A stretch of DNA of 64,000 bases. It comes from Friedmanniella luteola (GTDB lineage: Bacteria > Actinomycetota > Actinomycetes > Propionibacteriales > Propionibacteriaceae). The position numbers and the translations under genes are program-made. The stretch lies in the NCBI RefSeq assembly GCF_900105065.1, contig NZ_LT629749.1, forward strand, positions 4,650,001 to 4,714,000, in the 5' to 3' direction. The first letter of the stretch is position 1. The number at the start of each line of letters is the position of its first letter. Shown here in pieces: positions 1 to 8,501 of the stretch. The notes beneath the pieces were generated by a model. The model was not told the DNA's origin, ran no database searches, and saw only the letters and a list, made by a program, of their open reading frames with translations.

Positions 1-702
1 GCCGAGCGTCGAGCCGAGGCCCAGCAGCAGCTCCTCGCCGGAGGTGAAGGGCGCGGAGGTGTCACCGCGGCCGAAGACCCCGAGGAACAGGCCGAGCACG
101 CCGATGGAGACGACGTTGTTGGCGATGGGCGCCCACATCATCGGGCCGAAGCGGTCGCGGGCGTTGAGGACCTGCCCGGCCAGCACGTGCACGCCGTAGA
201 AGAAGACCTGCGGCATGCAGTAGTAGCCGAGCACGACCATCGAGTCGTACTGCGCGGCGAGGCCGGGCGCCCGCCAGGAGTCGGCGGAGTAGAGCCAGAT
301 GACCGCCGGCACCGCGAGGGTCAGCAGCACGGTGATGAGGCCCAGCCCCAGCAGGCCGGCCGTCATGATCCGGTTGGTGTAGGCCTCGCCGCCGTCCGCG
401 TCGCCCCGGATGGCGCGGACGATCTGCGGCACGAGCACGGTGTTCAGCACCCCGCCGGCGAGCAGGATGTACATGCTGTTCGGCACGGTGTTGGCCACCG
501 TGAACATGTCGGCCTGCCGGGTCGCGTTGCCGAACAGGTACACCAGCAGCATCAGCCGGCCGAAGCCGAGCAGCCGCGACAGCAGGGTGCCGGCCGCCAT
601 CAGCGCGCTGGCCGAGACCAGCGCCGAGGTGCGGCCCGCGCCGCCCCGGTCCGGCGGGGCCGGCGTGGGGGTGGAGGTGGGGCTGGTGGAGGTGTCGGTC
701 AT
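1..702 (-). CDS. murJ: Lipid II flippase MurJ (N-terminal part, cut by window edge)
   Basis: MurJ/MviN is the polytopic membrane flippase of the MOP superfamily that moves lipid II to the outer face for peptidoglycan synthesis. Only the first 234 codons are here; the rest lies left of position 1. After a Pro/Thr-rich cytoplasmic tail the protein shows the family pattern: LLSRLLGFGRLMLL in the first membrane segment, NTVPNSMYILLAGGVLNTVLVPQ in the second, and the signature GQVLNARDRFGPMMWAPIANNVV near residue 180. The ATG at 702 follows the stop of the DUF6049 gene by a single base, so the two are co-transcribed. DUF6049-murJ beside a CCA-adding enzyme is the usual actinobacterial order. Family assignment is secure; the C-terminus cannot be judged. 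Confidence 0.93.
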   Translation of the reverse strand, partial: MTDTSTSPTSTPTPAPPDRGGAGRTSALVSASALMAAGTLLSRLLGFGRLMLLVYLFGNATRQADMFTVANTVPNSMYILLAGGVLNTVLVPQIVRAIRGDADGGEAYTNRIMTAGLLGLGLITVLLTLAVPAVIWLYSADSWRAPGLAAQYDSMVVLGYYCMPQVFFYGVHVLAGQVLNARDRFGPMMWAPIANNVVSIGVLGLFLGVFGRGDTSAPFTSGEELLLGLGSTLG

Positions 703-703
703 C

Positions 704-2857
704 TCAGGCGTCCGTCGGGTCGGGGCGGCTGGCGGGCGGGGCCTCGGGCGGCGGTGCCGAGGTCAGCCCGCTGGGGGCCGGGGGCGCGGCGGCGGCCAGC
801 TCGGCCGCCCGGGCCCGGGTGCGGTTGACCTGGCGGATCCGCAGCGCCGTGCTCCCGGCGAACACGACCAGCGCGGCCGCCGCGATCGCCCAGCCGGTGG
901 TGCCGTTCTGGGTGACGCGGACGTCGATCCGCTGCGGCCGGCCGACCGGGGTGCCGTCCAGGGTCTGCAGCTGGGCCCGCACGGGCACCGTGCCGTTGGC
1001 CTTGGCGCTCACCTGCGCGTTCGCGGTGTAGCTGTCGCCGGCGCGGATCATCCGGACGCCGTCGCGGACGTCGCCCAGCTCGATCGGGGCGATCCGCAGC
1101 CGTTGCCGGTTGTCGGAGACGAAGACCAGGCGCAGGCGGACGGCCCCGGCCTCGGGGTCGTCCGGGTCGGCGGGCAGCTGGTTCTCGACGGTGATCGGGA
1201 AGACGACGCCGTCCTGGGCGATGGTGCTGACCTTCGGGTTGGTGCTGATCAGCAGCTGGTCCTCCAGCGTCGCGTCCAGCGCGTCCTGCTGGGTCTCGAG
1301 CCAGGGGCTGCGGAGGCGTTCCTCGTCCCGCCAGGCCGTGCTGGCGGCCCGGGCGACGGCCGCCTGGCCGGCGATCTCCACCGCGTCACCGTCCACGAGC
1401 AGCTCGGCGTAGGTCGACCAGCTGGCCGCGAAGCCCCGCAGGGTGGCCAGCTGGCCGCTGGTGAGCTCGGCCTCCCGTGCCTCGGCCGGGTAGCTGAGCC
1501 GGCCGTCCCAGCGGGCCGGGGTGCCGCTGAGCAGGTCGCTGAGGGTGGTCCGCCTGATCCACGGCGCGGCGACGCCAGGGTCCTCGCCCTGCACCTGGTT
1601 GGTGGCGCTGACCAACCGCACCCGGCCGCGGGTCACCCCGTCGGTGGCCTCGCTCGCCTGCACCCAGGTGTCGGCCAGCGACCGCTGGCGCACCTGGACA
1701 GGGGTGTTGCGGGGGTCGGGTCCGGGACCGCCGCCGGACGCGGCACTGCTGAACCGGACGACCGGGGGACGGTCGCCGCCGCCCAGCAGCGGCTCGTCGC
1801 CGTCGGTCACGGACCGGTCGGAGAGGACGACGGCGGCCGGCTCCAGCCGCTCGGCCGCACGCAGGGTGGCCTCGTCGGCCAGGCCGTCGGCGGGCAGCAC
1901 CAGCAGCGGGAGCGAGGCGGTGGCCTCCACCCGGCGGCTGGCCGCGGCGGCGGCGTCGAGCACGCGGGTCTGCCGGTCGTGCACGAGCGCCGCGATGTCC
2001 GGGGAGCCGTAGAGCAGGCGGAAGCCGTCGCGGTCGTCCCGCACGCGGCTGAAGCGCTGCAGCCAGGCGGCGGCGTCGGCCTGGCCGCGGCCCGGGGCCG
2101 TGCTGCCGTCGCCGGTCTGGACGGCGTAGCCGGCGCGCATCGTGGTCAGCTCCTCGACCAGCGCGGGGTCGACGGCGAAGCTCACCGCGTCGCTGTCGGC
2201 CGCGGCGAGCAGGGCGCTCAACCGGCCCCCGGGACGCACCTCGTCGGCGAGGTGGTCGTCGGTCAGCACCCCGCGGCGGAGCTGGGACGGTCGCGAGCCG
2301 AGCACCACCAGCGACGTCATCCGCAGGCTCGCGCCCGGGGGCTCGGCCAGCACGGGGACGAAGGTCCGGGTGCGGCCGACGGCGGTGGTGTTGCCGTTCT
2401 GCAGCACGTGGACGCCGATCAGGTAGAGGCCGTCCGCGGGGGAGAGCTGGAGGTCCGCGACGCGCGCCGTCAGGGTGAAGTCGGCGGTCGCGCCGGGCTG
2501 GAGGTACGGGTCGTCGGGGGTGTAGAGGTCCTGGTAGACGGGGGTGTGGCGGTTGCCCAGCGGGACGTTGGACTCCGAGGCCAGCGCCTGCTCGACGCCC
2601 TCGGCGCCGGTGATCGGGGCCTGGTCGCGCCAGAAGATGGCCTGCAGGCGGAACAGCCGCTCGTCGGTGACGTTCTCCACCCGCCCGGTCAGGGTGATGG
2701 TGCCGTCCCGTTCCGGGAGCGCGGGCGTCATGGCCGTGAGCGTGATCCGCACGAGCGCCTCGGGCTCGGCGGCGGCCGCGGACGGGGCCGGGCCGAGGGG
2801 CCCGAGCAGCGCCGCGCACCCGGCCAGCAGCGCCAGCAGCACGCGGAGAGCCCTCAT
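704..2857 (-). CDS. Secreted, membrane-anchored DUF6049 family protein
   Basis: A 717-residue exported protein. It has a cleavable signal peptide (hydrophobic residues 4-20, then APSAAAAE), a long extracytoplasmic region and one C-terminal transmembrane segment near residues 655-672 (WAIAAAALVVFAGSTAL), followed by a basic and Pro/Ala-rich cytoplasmic tail. The early part (about 37-165) resembles an immunoglobulin-like beta domain with a GRVENVTDERLFRLQ strand pattern, and another beta-rich part precedes the membrane segment. This is the conserved actinobacterial protein found next to MurJ (the Rv3909 position in mycobacteria), thought to be linked to cell-wall assembly; the biochemical role is unknown. 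It starts 122 bases from the divergent cca gene. In mycobacteria a Nudix gene (mutT4) sits between them; here it is absent. Confidence 0.82.
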   Translation of the reverse strand: MRALRVLLALLAGCAALLGPLGPAPSAAAAEPEALVRITLTAMTPALPERDGTITLTGRVENVTDERLFRLQAIFWRDQAPITGAEGVEQALASESNVPLGNRHTPVYQDLYTPDDPYLQPGATADFTLTARVADLQLSPADGLYLIGVHVLQNGNTTAVGRTRTFVPVLAEPPGASLRMTSLVVLGSRPSQLRRGVLTDDHLADEVRPGGRLSALLAAADSDAVSFAVDPALVEELTTMRAGYAVQTGDGSTAPGRGQADAAAWLQRFSRVRDDRDGFRLLYGSPDIAALVHDRQTRVLDAAAAASRRVEATASLPLLVLPADGLADEATLRAAERLEPAAVVLSDRSVTDGDEPLLGGGDRPPVVRFSSAASGGGPGPDPRNTPVQVRQRSLADTWVQASEATDGVTRGRVRLVSATNQVQGEDPGVAAPWIRRTTLSDLLSGTPARWDGRLSYPAEAREAELTSGQLATLRGFAASWSTYAELLVDGDAVEIAGQAAVARAASTAWRDEERLRSPWLETQQDALDATLEDQLLISTNPKVSTIAQDGVVFPITVENQLPADPDDPEAGAVRLRLVFVSDNRQRLRIAPIELGDVRDGVRMIRAGDSYTANAQVSAKANGTVPVRAQLQTLDGTPVGRPQRIDVRVTQNGTTGWAIAAAALVVFAGSTALRIRQVNRTRARAAELAAAAPPAPSGLTSAPPPEAPPASRPDPTDA

Positions 2858-2979
2858 GCGCGCTGCCTCCTCACCGGTTCATCCTAGAGCCGGACAACGC
2901 ACGGGCAGCCCGCTGCGCTCCCGACGGCGGGCGTCGGGACGGCGGCCGTGGCCGGGCCGCGCCGGTAGAGTGGGTCGGC

Positions 2980-4431
2980 GTGTCCACGCCCACGTTGAAC
3001 CAGGCCCAGGCCAACGCGGTGGCCGAGCTGCTGCGGATCGCGCCGGTCGCCGGCCGGCTCGGCCGGCTCTTCGCCGAGGCCGGGCACGAGCTGTACCTCG
3101 TCGGCGGCAGCGTCCGCGACGCCCTGCTGGACCGCCTCGGCCACGACCTCGACTTCACCACCTCGGCGCGGCCCGACGACGTCGAGGCGCTGCTGCGCCG
3201 CTTCTCCCCGGCGGTCTGGACGATCGGCAAGGAGTTCGGGACCATCGGCTGCAAGGTCGAGGACCAGGGCACCAGCTGGGTGGTCGAGGTCACCACCTTC
3301 CGCTCCGACGCCTACGCCGCGGACAGCCGGAAGCCGGTCGTGCAGTTCGGGGACACCCTCGCCGGCGACCTCGTCCGGCGCGACTTCACCGTCAACGCCA
3401 TGGCGGTCGCGCTGCCCGAGAACCGCTTCGTCGACCCGTACGGCGGGCTCGCCGACCTGGCCGCCGGGCAGATCCGGACGCCCGGGACGCCCGAGGCGTC
3501 GTTCAGCGACGACCCGCTGCGGATGATGCGGGCCGCCCGCTTCGCCGCCCAGCTGGGCTTCACCCCGGCGCCGGAGGTGGTGGCGGCGATGACGGCCATG
3601 GCGGACCGGATCGCCATCATCTCCGCCGAGCGGGTGCGCGACGAGCTGACCAAGCTGCTGCTGACCGACCGTCCGCGGCCGGGGCTGGACCTGCTGGTCC
3701 GGACCGGGCTGGCCGACCGGGTGCTGCCCGAGCTCCCCGCGCTGCGGCTGGAGCGCGACGAGCACCACCGCCACAAGGACGTCTACGAGCACAGCCTGAC
3801 CGTGCTGGAGCAGGCGATCGAGCTGGAGGGTCGGCTGCCGTCGCGGCCCGACCTGGTGAACCGGCTGGCCGCGCTGCTGCACGACGTCGGCAAGCCGGCG
3901 ACGCGCAAGTTCGAGGAGGGCGGCAAGGTCTCCTTCCACCACCACGACGTCGTCGGCGCGAAGCTGGTCCGCAAGCGGCTGACCGCGCTGCGCTTCTCCA
4001 GCGACGAGGTCAAGGCGGTCAGCGAGCTGGTGTTCCTGCACCTGCGCTTCCACGGCTACGGCGAGGGCAGCTGGACCGACTCCGCTGTCCGCCGCTACGT
4101 CCGCGACGCCGGCGACCAGCTGGAGCGGCTGCACATCCTCACCCGCGCCGACTGCACCACCCGCAACCAGGCCAAGGCGGCCCGGCTGCGGGCGGCGTAC
4201 GACGACCTCGAGGACCGCATCGCCGTGCTGTCCGAGCAGGAGGAGCTGGCGTCCCTGCGGCCCGACCTCGACGGCCGCCAGATCATGGCGCTGCTCGACG
4301 TCCCGCCCGGCCCCCTGGTGGGCCAGGCCTACCGTCACCTGCTGGAGCTGCGGATCGAGGAGGGACCCCTCGGTCCCGAGCGGGCCGAGGAGGCGCTGCG
4401 CGCCTGGTGGGCGGAGCAGGCGCCGGGCTGA
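2980..4431 (+). CDS. cca: CCA tRNA nucleotidyltransferase
   Basis: Adds or repairs the 3'-terminal CCA of tRNAs. The 483-residue protein has a class II nucleotidyltransferase head: LVGGSVRDALLDRLGHDLDFTT at about 36-57 carries the flexible GGSVRD loop and the DxD metal ligands. The RRDFTVNAMA motif follows at about 130, then the DPLRMMRAARFAAQLGF segment at about 176. An HD-type domain (HRHKDVYEHSLTVLEQAI and LLHDVGKPATR, about 265-310) is usual for the actinobacterial proteins annotated PcnA/Cca. The GTG start at 2980 is the only one that keeps the normal N-terminus. It is transcribed away from the DUF6049-murJ pair. Orthology to CCA-adding rather than poly(A) polymerase is inferred from the lineage. 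Confidence 0.93.
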   Translation: MSTPTLNQAQANAVAELLRIAPVAGRLGRLFAEAGHELYLVGGSVRDALLDRLGHDLDFTTSARPDDVEALLRRFSPAVWTIGKEFGTIGCKVEDQGTSWVVEVTTFRSDAYAADSRKPVVQFGDTLAGDLVRRDFTVNAMAVALPENRFVDPYGGLADLAAGQIRTPGTPEASFSDDPLRMMRAARFAAQLGFTPAPEVVAAMTAMADRIAIISAERVRDELTKLLLTDRPRPGLDLLVRTGLADRVLPELPALRLERDEHHRHKDVYEHSLTVLEQAIELEGRLPSRPDLVNRLAALLHDVGKPATRKFEEGGKVSFHHHDVVGAKLVRKRLTALRFSSDEVKAVSELVFLHLRFHGYGEGSWTDSAVRRYVRDAGDQLERLHILTRADCTTRNQAKAARLRAAYDDLEDRIAVLSEQEELASLRPDLDGRQIMALLDVPPGPLVGQAYRHLLELRIEEGPLGPERAEEALRAWWAEQAPG

Positions 4432-4448
4432 GCTCGTGCGGCCCCCGG

Positions 4449-4497
4449 GTGCTGCTGCGCCCGTTGCAGCGGGCGCAGGAGCGTCGAACGGCCGCAG
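4449..4497 (+). repeat. Palindrome-centred repeat, copy 1 (left of the AbiEi-like gene)
   Basis: A roughly 48-base unit beginning TGCTGCTGCG, with a near-perfect 20-base palindrome at 4457-4476 (GCGCCCGTTGCAGCGGGCGC, one mismatched pair) and ending CGGCCGCAG. A second copy in the same orientation lies at 5475-5520. It also closes the cca transcript and could act as a terminator hairpin, though no T-run follows. Confidence 0.75.
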
Positions 4498-4566
4498 GAC
4501 CGGGCGTTGTCCACAGATCCCTTGCGTGGGCGGTCCGACGGGCGCCCGATCTGGTCGGCTAGGGCC

Positions 4567-5475
4567 ATGTCCGACCACCCCGTGCTCACCCGTGACCTGC
4601 TCGCGGCCGGCTACTCTCCTGCGGAGGTGGCCCGGCTCGTCCGCTCGGGTGAGCTGGTCCGGCTCCGCCGAGGTGCCTACCGGACCGCTGCAGACCTCGA
4701 GCCCGATGCCGAGACCCGGCACCGCCAGCTGCTGCTCGCCACCGTACCGCTGCTGGCTCCGGACTCCGTGCTGAGCCATCGCTCCGCAGCGGTGGTGCTG
4801 GGCCTGCCGGTCGTCGGCGCTCTGGGACGGGTGGAGATCACCCGGTCGAGCGTGACCAGTGGCAAGGTGCGGGGAGCCGTGCACCTCCGGGCGGCGCCGC
4901 TGCCCGACGACGAGGTGACCAGCGTCGACGGCTGGCAGGTGACGACGCCGGCCCGGACGGTGGTCGACCTCGCCCGCACCTTGCCGCTCGGTCCGGCCGT
5001 CGCTGCCGGGGACGCCGCCCTGAGGGCTGGGACCTCGGTCGAGGAGGTCGAGTCGGTGCTCGCGAGCTCCGCCGGCCGGCCCGGCCTGGCCGCAGCGCGC
5101 CGGGCCTGCCGGTCGCTGGACGGCCGGAGCGAGAGCGCCGGCGAGTCGCTGAGCAGGGTCGTCCTGCACCGGCTGGGCCTGCCACCGTCGGGGCTGCAGC
5201 ACGAGGTGCGTTCGGCGGACGGGGCACTGGTCGGGCGCTGCGACTTCGTCTGGGAGGAGCAGCGGACGCTCGGCGAGTTCGACGGCCGGGTGAAGTACGG
5301 CCGGCTGCTGCGGCCCGGCCAGCGTGCCGAGGACGTGCTGTGGGCCGAGAAGCTGCGTGAGGACGCGCTCCGTGACCTGGGCTGGCAGATCGTCCGCTGG
5401 ACGTGGGCCGATCTGGACCGGGAGATCGTGCTGGCCGACCGGTTGCACCGCGCCTTCCGTCGTACGGCCCGTTGA
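4567..5475 (+). CDS. AbiEi-type antitoxin-domain / DUF559-like protein
   Basis: A 302-residue protein common in actinomycetes. The N-terminal 60 residues form a winged-helix start of the type IV antitoxin (AbiEi) kind: LTRDLLAAGYSPAEVARLVRSGELVRLRRGAYR. A middle part (LSHRSAAVVLGLPVVG, then TTPARTVVDLARTLP) is typical of these proteins. The C-terminal third resembles a DUF559/Vsr-like nuclease fold: RCDFVWEEQRTLGEFDGRVKYGR and ALRDLGWQIVRWTWADL, where Asp/Glu residues could bind metal. No toxin partner (AbiEii) is adjacent, so a working toxin-antitoxin pair is not supported. I prefer the ATG at 4567; a TTG at 4507 would add 20 unconserved-looking residues. The gene sits between two copies of a palindromic repeat, which suggests insertion as a unit. 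Biological role unknown. Confidence 0.75.
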   Translation: MSDHPVLTRDLLAAGYSPAEVARLVRSGELVRLRRGAYRTAADLEPDAETRHRQLLLATVPLLAPDSVLSHRSAAVVLGLPVVGALGRVEITRSSVTSGKVRGAVHLRAAPLPDDEVTSVDGWQVTTPARTVVDLARTLPLGPAVAAGDAALRAGTSVEEVESVLASSAGRPGLAAARRACRSLDGRSESAGESLSRVVLHRLGLPPSGLQHEVRSADGALVGRCDFVWEEQRTLGEFDGRVKYGRLLRPGQRAEDVLWAEKLREDALRDLGWQIVRWTWADLDREIVLADRLHRAFRRTAR

Positions 5476-5520
5476 TGCTCCTGCGCCCGTTGCAACGGGC
5501 GCGGGACGACCGATCGGCCG
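5475..5520 (+). repeat. Palindrome-centred repeat, copy 2 (right of the AbiEi-like gene)
   Basis: Second copy of the repeat seen at 4449-4497, same orientation. The centre is a perfect 20-base palindrome, GCGCCCGTTGCAACGGGCGC, at 5483-5502, followed by the shared CGGCCGCAG tail. It overlaps the stop region of the AbiEi-like gene and lies just before the convergent MFS gene end at 5529, so it may double as a bidirectional terminator. Confidence 0.75.
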
Positions 5521-5528
5521 CAGCGGGG

Positions 5529-6851
5529 TCAGACCGGCTGGGCCTGCAGGGACTCGGTGCCGCGGTCCATGGCGAGCCCGCGGGTCACGGCGGCGAAGAC
5601 GGCGGCGGTGACGAGGTAGCAGGCGGCCAGCACGACCAGCACCAGGACCGACTTGCCGTCGGCCGGCAGCACCAGCGCGCCGATCACCGCGGCGACGACG
5701 AGGGCCATGTTGAAGACCATGTCGTAGAGCACGAAGACGCGGCCCTTGAGCTCGTCGTCGACGTGGGCCTGGACGAGGGTGTCGACGCAGATCTTGACGT
5801 TCTGCGCGGTCACGCCCAGCAGGAACGCGGCCACCAGCAGCGGCACCGTCGCGTAGATGGCCCCCGGCAGCACCTGCAGGACGCCCGAGGCCACCAGGCT
5901 CACCACCAGCCAGCGCCGGACGCCGAGCCGCGCGGTCCCGGGCGGGGTGACGGCGGCGGCCACCACGAACCCGGCCCCGGTGACCACCACCAGCAGCCCC
6001 AGGTCCGCGATCGCCGCGTCGACCTCGTCGACGGTGTGGAAGTAGTTGCGGTAGACCAGGATCGTCGCCACCGTGACGATCCCGTAGACCACCCGGTGGG
6101 CGCCGATGGTCAGCAGCCCGATCCCGGCGGCGGGGCGCTGCTGCAGGTGCCGGAGCGCCTCGACCAGACCGGCGACGACGTCGCCGGCCCGGGTCGGCTC
6201 CTCGACGTCGGGACCCAGCCGGTCCCGCGGGATCCGCAGCGCCAGGCTGACGCTCAGCACGAAGCCGGCCGCGGCGACGGTGAAGAGCACCGCGTTGGCG
6301 GTGAAGTCGGGCATCGACTGGCCGAGCAGCAGGCGCAGCCCCGTCCCGACCCCCACGCCGACCAGTGCCCCGGCCGGCCCGACCGTGGGCACCACCGAGT
6401 TGGCGACCATGTACTCGTCGGGCTCGATGGTGTGCGGCAGCGACGCCGAGAGCGCGGCGAGCAGGAAGCGGTTGAGGCTCATCGCCAGCAGGACGAGGCC
6501 GTAGAACACCGCCTCGACGGCCGGCGTCCGCAGCCCGGTGGCCACCAGGGCCGCCAGCCCGAGGCAGAGCACCGAGCGGCCGAGGTCGACGACGACCAGC
6601 ACCTGGCGCCGGGAGAAGCGGTCCAGCACCACCGCGACGAAGGGGCCGAGCACCGAGAACGGCAGCAGGGTGATGGCCAGGACGGTGGCGATGGAGGCGG
6701 CGTCGGGCTGCCGCTCGGGGGAGAACAGCACGAACGAGGCCAGCGCGATCTGCAGCAGGCCGTCGCAGGACTGGGTGGCCACCCGGACCGCGAGCAGCCT
6801 CCGGAACAGCTGGTGCCGCCACAGGCGCCGCAGGCTGCGGAGGAACTCCAC
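5529..6851 (-). CDS. MFS transporter (EntS/MFS_3-like exporter)
   Basis: A 440-residue polytopic membrane protein of the major facilitator superfamily with about 12 predicted membrane helices. The early sequence FRRLLAVRVATQSCDGLLQIALASFVLFSPE, then LPFSVLGPFVAVVLDRFSRRQVLVVVDLGRS with the D-R-x-S-R-R loop 2-3 motif, is typical of the MFS_3 group of drug or siderophore exporters. The GTG start at 6851 lies one base beyond the stop of the LCP gene (6853), so the two are probably co-transcribed. Substrate cannot be read from the sequence; a cell-envelope link is only suggested by the neighbour. Confidence 0.87.
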   Translation of the reverse strand: MEFLRSLRRLWRHQLFRRLLAVRVATQSCDGLLQIALASFVLFSPERQPDAASIATVLAITLLPFSVLGPFVAVVLDRFSRRQVLVVVDLGRSVLCLGLAALVATGLRTPAVEAVFYGLVLLAMSLNRFLLAALSASLPHTIEPDEYMVANSVVPTVGPAGALVGVGVGTGLRLLLGQSMPDFTANAVLFTVAAAGFVLSVSLALRIPRDRLGPDVEEPTRAGDVVAGLVEALRHLQQRPAAGIGLLTIGAHRVVYGIVTVATILVYRNYFHTVDEVDAAIADLGLLVVVTGAGFVVAAAVTPPGTARLGVRRWLVVSLVASGVLQVLPGAIYATVPLLVAAFLLGVTAQNVKICVDTLVQAHVDDELKGRVFVLYDMVFNMALVVAAVIGALVLPADGKSVLVLVVLAACYLVTAAVFAAVTRGLAMDRGTESLQAQPV

Positions 6852-6852
6852 C

Positions 6853-7890
6853 TCAGCCCTCGGGGTACTTCTTGACGTACGCCTCCATCGTGTCCTTCTT
6901 GAGCGCCTCCGAGAGCTCCGCGAGCTTCGTCGTGTCGACGACGTCGATGCTCTGGCCGCCGGCGGTGGTGCCGAACCCGCTCAGGGGCGCCTGCAGCAGG
7001 GTGATGTCCTGGGCCCGGAGGCGCAGGGACAGCGCCGTCCGGCGGATCTCGGCGTCGGTGAGGCTGTTGTCCACGGTGAGGTGCTTGGCCAGGTTCGTGA
7101 TGAAGCCGGTGAAGCGCGCCGGGTCGGAGATGACGTCGGCGCTGAGCCCCTTCGCCACGATGGCCTTGATGACGTTGCGCTGGTTCTCGGCCCGGTCGAG
7201 GTCCCCGTTCGGCAGCGAGTGGCGCTCCCGGACGAACCACAGGGCCTTCTCGCCCTGGAGGGTGACCTTGCCCTTGGGGTAGTCGAAGCCGTGCGAGCTG
7301 AAGGCCGTCTTGTTGGTGACGGTGACGCCCCCGAGGTCCTCGGTGAGGCCGATGAACCCCTCGAGCCCGACGAGGACGACGTGGTCCATCCGCACGTTGG
7401 TGAGCTGCTCCAGCGTCCGGACGGCGAGGGCCGGGCCGCCGAACGCGTAGGCGTCGTTGATCTTGCTCTTGCCGTGGCCCGGGATGTCGACGTACATGTC
7501 CCGGGGGAACGAGATGATCGAGGCCTGGTCCCGCTCCTTGTTCAGGTGGACGACCATGATCGAGTCGCTGCGGCCGTCGCCCTCGTCCTCGGGGTCGCGG
7601 CTGTCCGAGCCCAGCAGCACGTAGTTCAGGGTGCCGGTCTCGGGCTCGGCGCTCGGCCGGGCCGACTCGCCGGACGGGGCGTCACCCGGCAGGTCGATGC
7701 CGCGGTTGATGTTGCTGGTCAGGCCGCTGTCGACGCGCCAGGCGTAGACGCCGACCGCCACCAGGGCCAGCACCACGACCCCGGCCACCACGGCCAGCAG
7801 GCGTGGCCAGAGGCGTCGCCGCCGGCGGGTGCGGACAGGGGTGCTCGCGCTCCCCGCGTCGGGGCCTGCGGGCGCTGGGGTCTCGGGCAT
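6853..7890 (-). CDS. LytR-CpsA-Psr (LCP) family phosphotransferase
   Basis: LCP proteins transfer lipid-linked polymers such as teichoic acids, arabinogalactan or capsule onto peptidoglycan on the outer face of the membrane. This 345-residue protein has a short Pro-rich, basic cytoplasmic head (TRRRRRLWPR), one membrane anchor at about residues 26-47, and then the LCP domain. Landmarks are NYVLLGSDSR, GRSDSIMVVHLN, ISFPRDMYVDIPGHGKSKINDAYAFGG and the RHSLPNGDLDRAENQRNVIKAI segment, with the expected Asp and Arg residues of the catalytic pocket. I place the start at the ATG at 7890; upstream codons continue the frame but read as intergenic DNA. The Wzm/Wzt-type exporter at 9.3-11 kb may supply the polymer. 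Confidence 0.93.
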   Translation of the reverse strand: MPETPAPAGPDAGSASTPVRTRRRRRLWPRLLAVVAGVVVLALVAVGVYAWRVDSGLTSNINRGIDLPGDAPSGESARPSAEPETGTLNYVLLGSDSRDPEDEGDGRSDSIMVVHLNKERDQASIISFPRDMYVDIPGHGKSKINDAYAFGGPALAVRTLEQLTNVRMDHVVLVGLEGFIGLTEDLGGVTVTNKTAFSSHGFDYPKGKVTLQGEKALWFVRERHSLPNGDLDRAENQRNVIKAIVAKGLSADVISDPARFTGFITNLAKHLTVDNSLTDAEIRRTALSLRLRAQDITLLQAPLSGFGTTAGGQSIDVVDTTKLAELSEALKKDTMEAYVKKYPEG

Positions 7891-8071
7891 GCAGATGGGT
7901 CCTCGGCTGGAAGGTGAGCGCAGTCTACGGGCGGGGTCCGCCGGGGACGGGGCTGCGACAGGCCGGCGTCCCGCGTCGCTCAACGCACGAGCCGGCCCGA
8001 TCGAGCCCGGACGGCGGCCCGGGACCGCACCGCGCCGACCGGCGGGGCCCGGCCGGCGCTAGGTTGGCCTC

Positions 8072-8461
8072 ATGTCGCGCGCCGAGGAAGCCGCCCGCCG
8101 CGCCGAGCTGGCCGCCGCGCAGGAGCGCGGGGAGTCGGTGCAGGCCCAGAAGCTCGTCGACGCGTTCGTCACCGAGGCCCGGGCGCGCGGGCTGGCCCCC
8201 GAGCCGCTGCGGGCCGTCCTGTTCACGGGGCAGTCCGTGCGGACGGACAAGACCGGCTGGTACCTGCGCAAGAACCGCAGCCTGGCCATCGGCGACGACG
8301 GCTCCTACTACGTGCTGACGGTGCCCGGTGGCCTGCGCGAGCGGCTGTCCGGGGTGCGGCTGCAGCCCAGCCCGCCGCCGCTGGTGGTGGGCAAGGGCGG
8401 CCGTGACGGGGAGTCGGGCTCGTTGACCGACTTCCTGCAGTGGCGGCTCGACGCGGGTTGA
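8072..8461 (+). CDS. Conserved hypothetical protein, small, soluble
   Basis: A 129-residue protein with an Ala/Glu/Arg-rich helical start (residues 1-35) followed by a compact beta-rich core: VLFTGQSVRTDKTGWYLRKNRSLAIGDDGSYYVLTVPGG. It has no signal peptide, membrane segment or catalytic motif that I recognise. Similar small proteins occur widely in actinomycetes without known function. It stands alone, divergent from the LCP gene, and ends just before the ArsR promoter. Confidence 0.65.
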   Translation: MSRAEEAARRAELAAAQERGESVQAQKLVDAFVTEARARGLAPEPLRAVLFTGQSVRTDKTGWYLRKNRSLAIGDDGSYYVLTVPGGLRERLSGVRLQPSPPPLVVGKGGRDGESGSLTDFLQWRLDAG

Positions 8462-8464
8462 CCC

Positions 8465-8494
8465 TTGAAAGGCAAGCCATGACTTGCCTATAGT
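8465..8494 (+). promoter_or_regulatory. SigA-type promoter with ArsR operator in the spacer; leaderless start
   Basis: A -35 box TTGAAA (8465-8470) and a -10 box TATAGT (8489-8494) are separated by exactly 18 bases. Those 18 bases form an inverted repeat, GGCAAGCCATGACTTGCC (8471-8488; arms GGCAAG and CTTGCC). Transcription should start about 7 bases after the -10, at or next to the ATG at 8502, giving a leaderless mRNA. The palindrome is the natural operator for the ArsR repressor encoded immediately downstream. Confidence 0.88.
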
Positions 8495-8501
8495 GCAGGA
8501 G

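Noticed and set aside
2884-6822. Long antisense open frame of 1312 codons
   Set aside because: High-GC shadow of cca, the AbiEi-like gene and the MFS gene; no recognisable domains and a His/Gln/Gly-biased composition.
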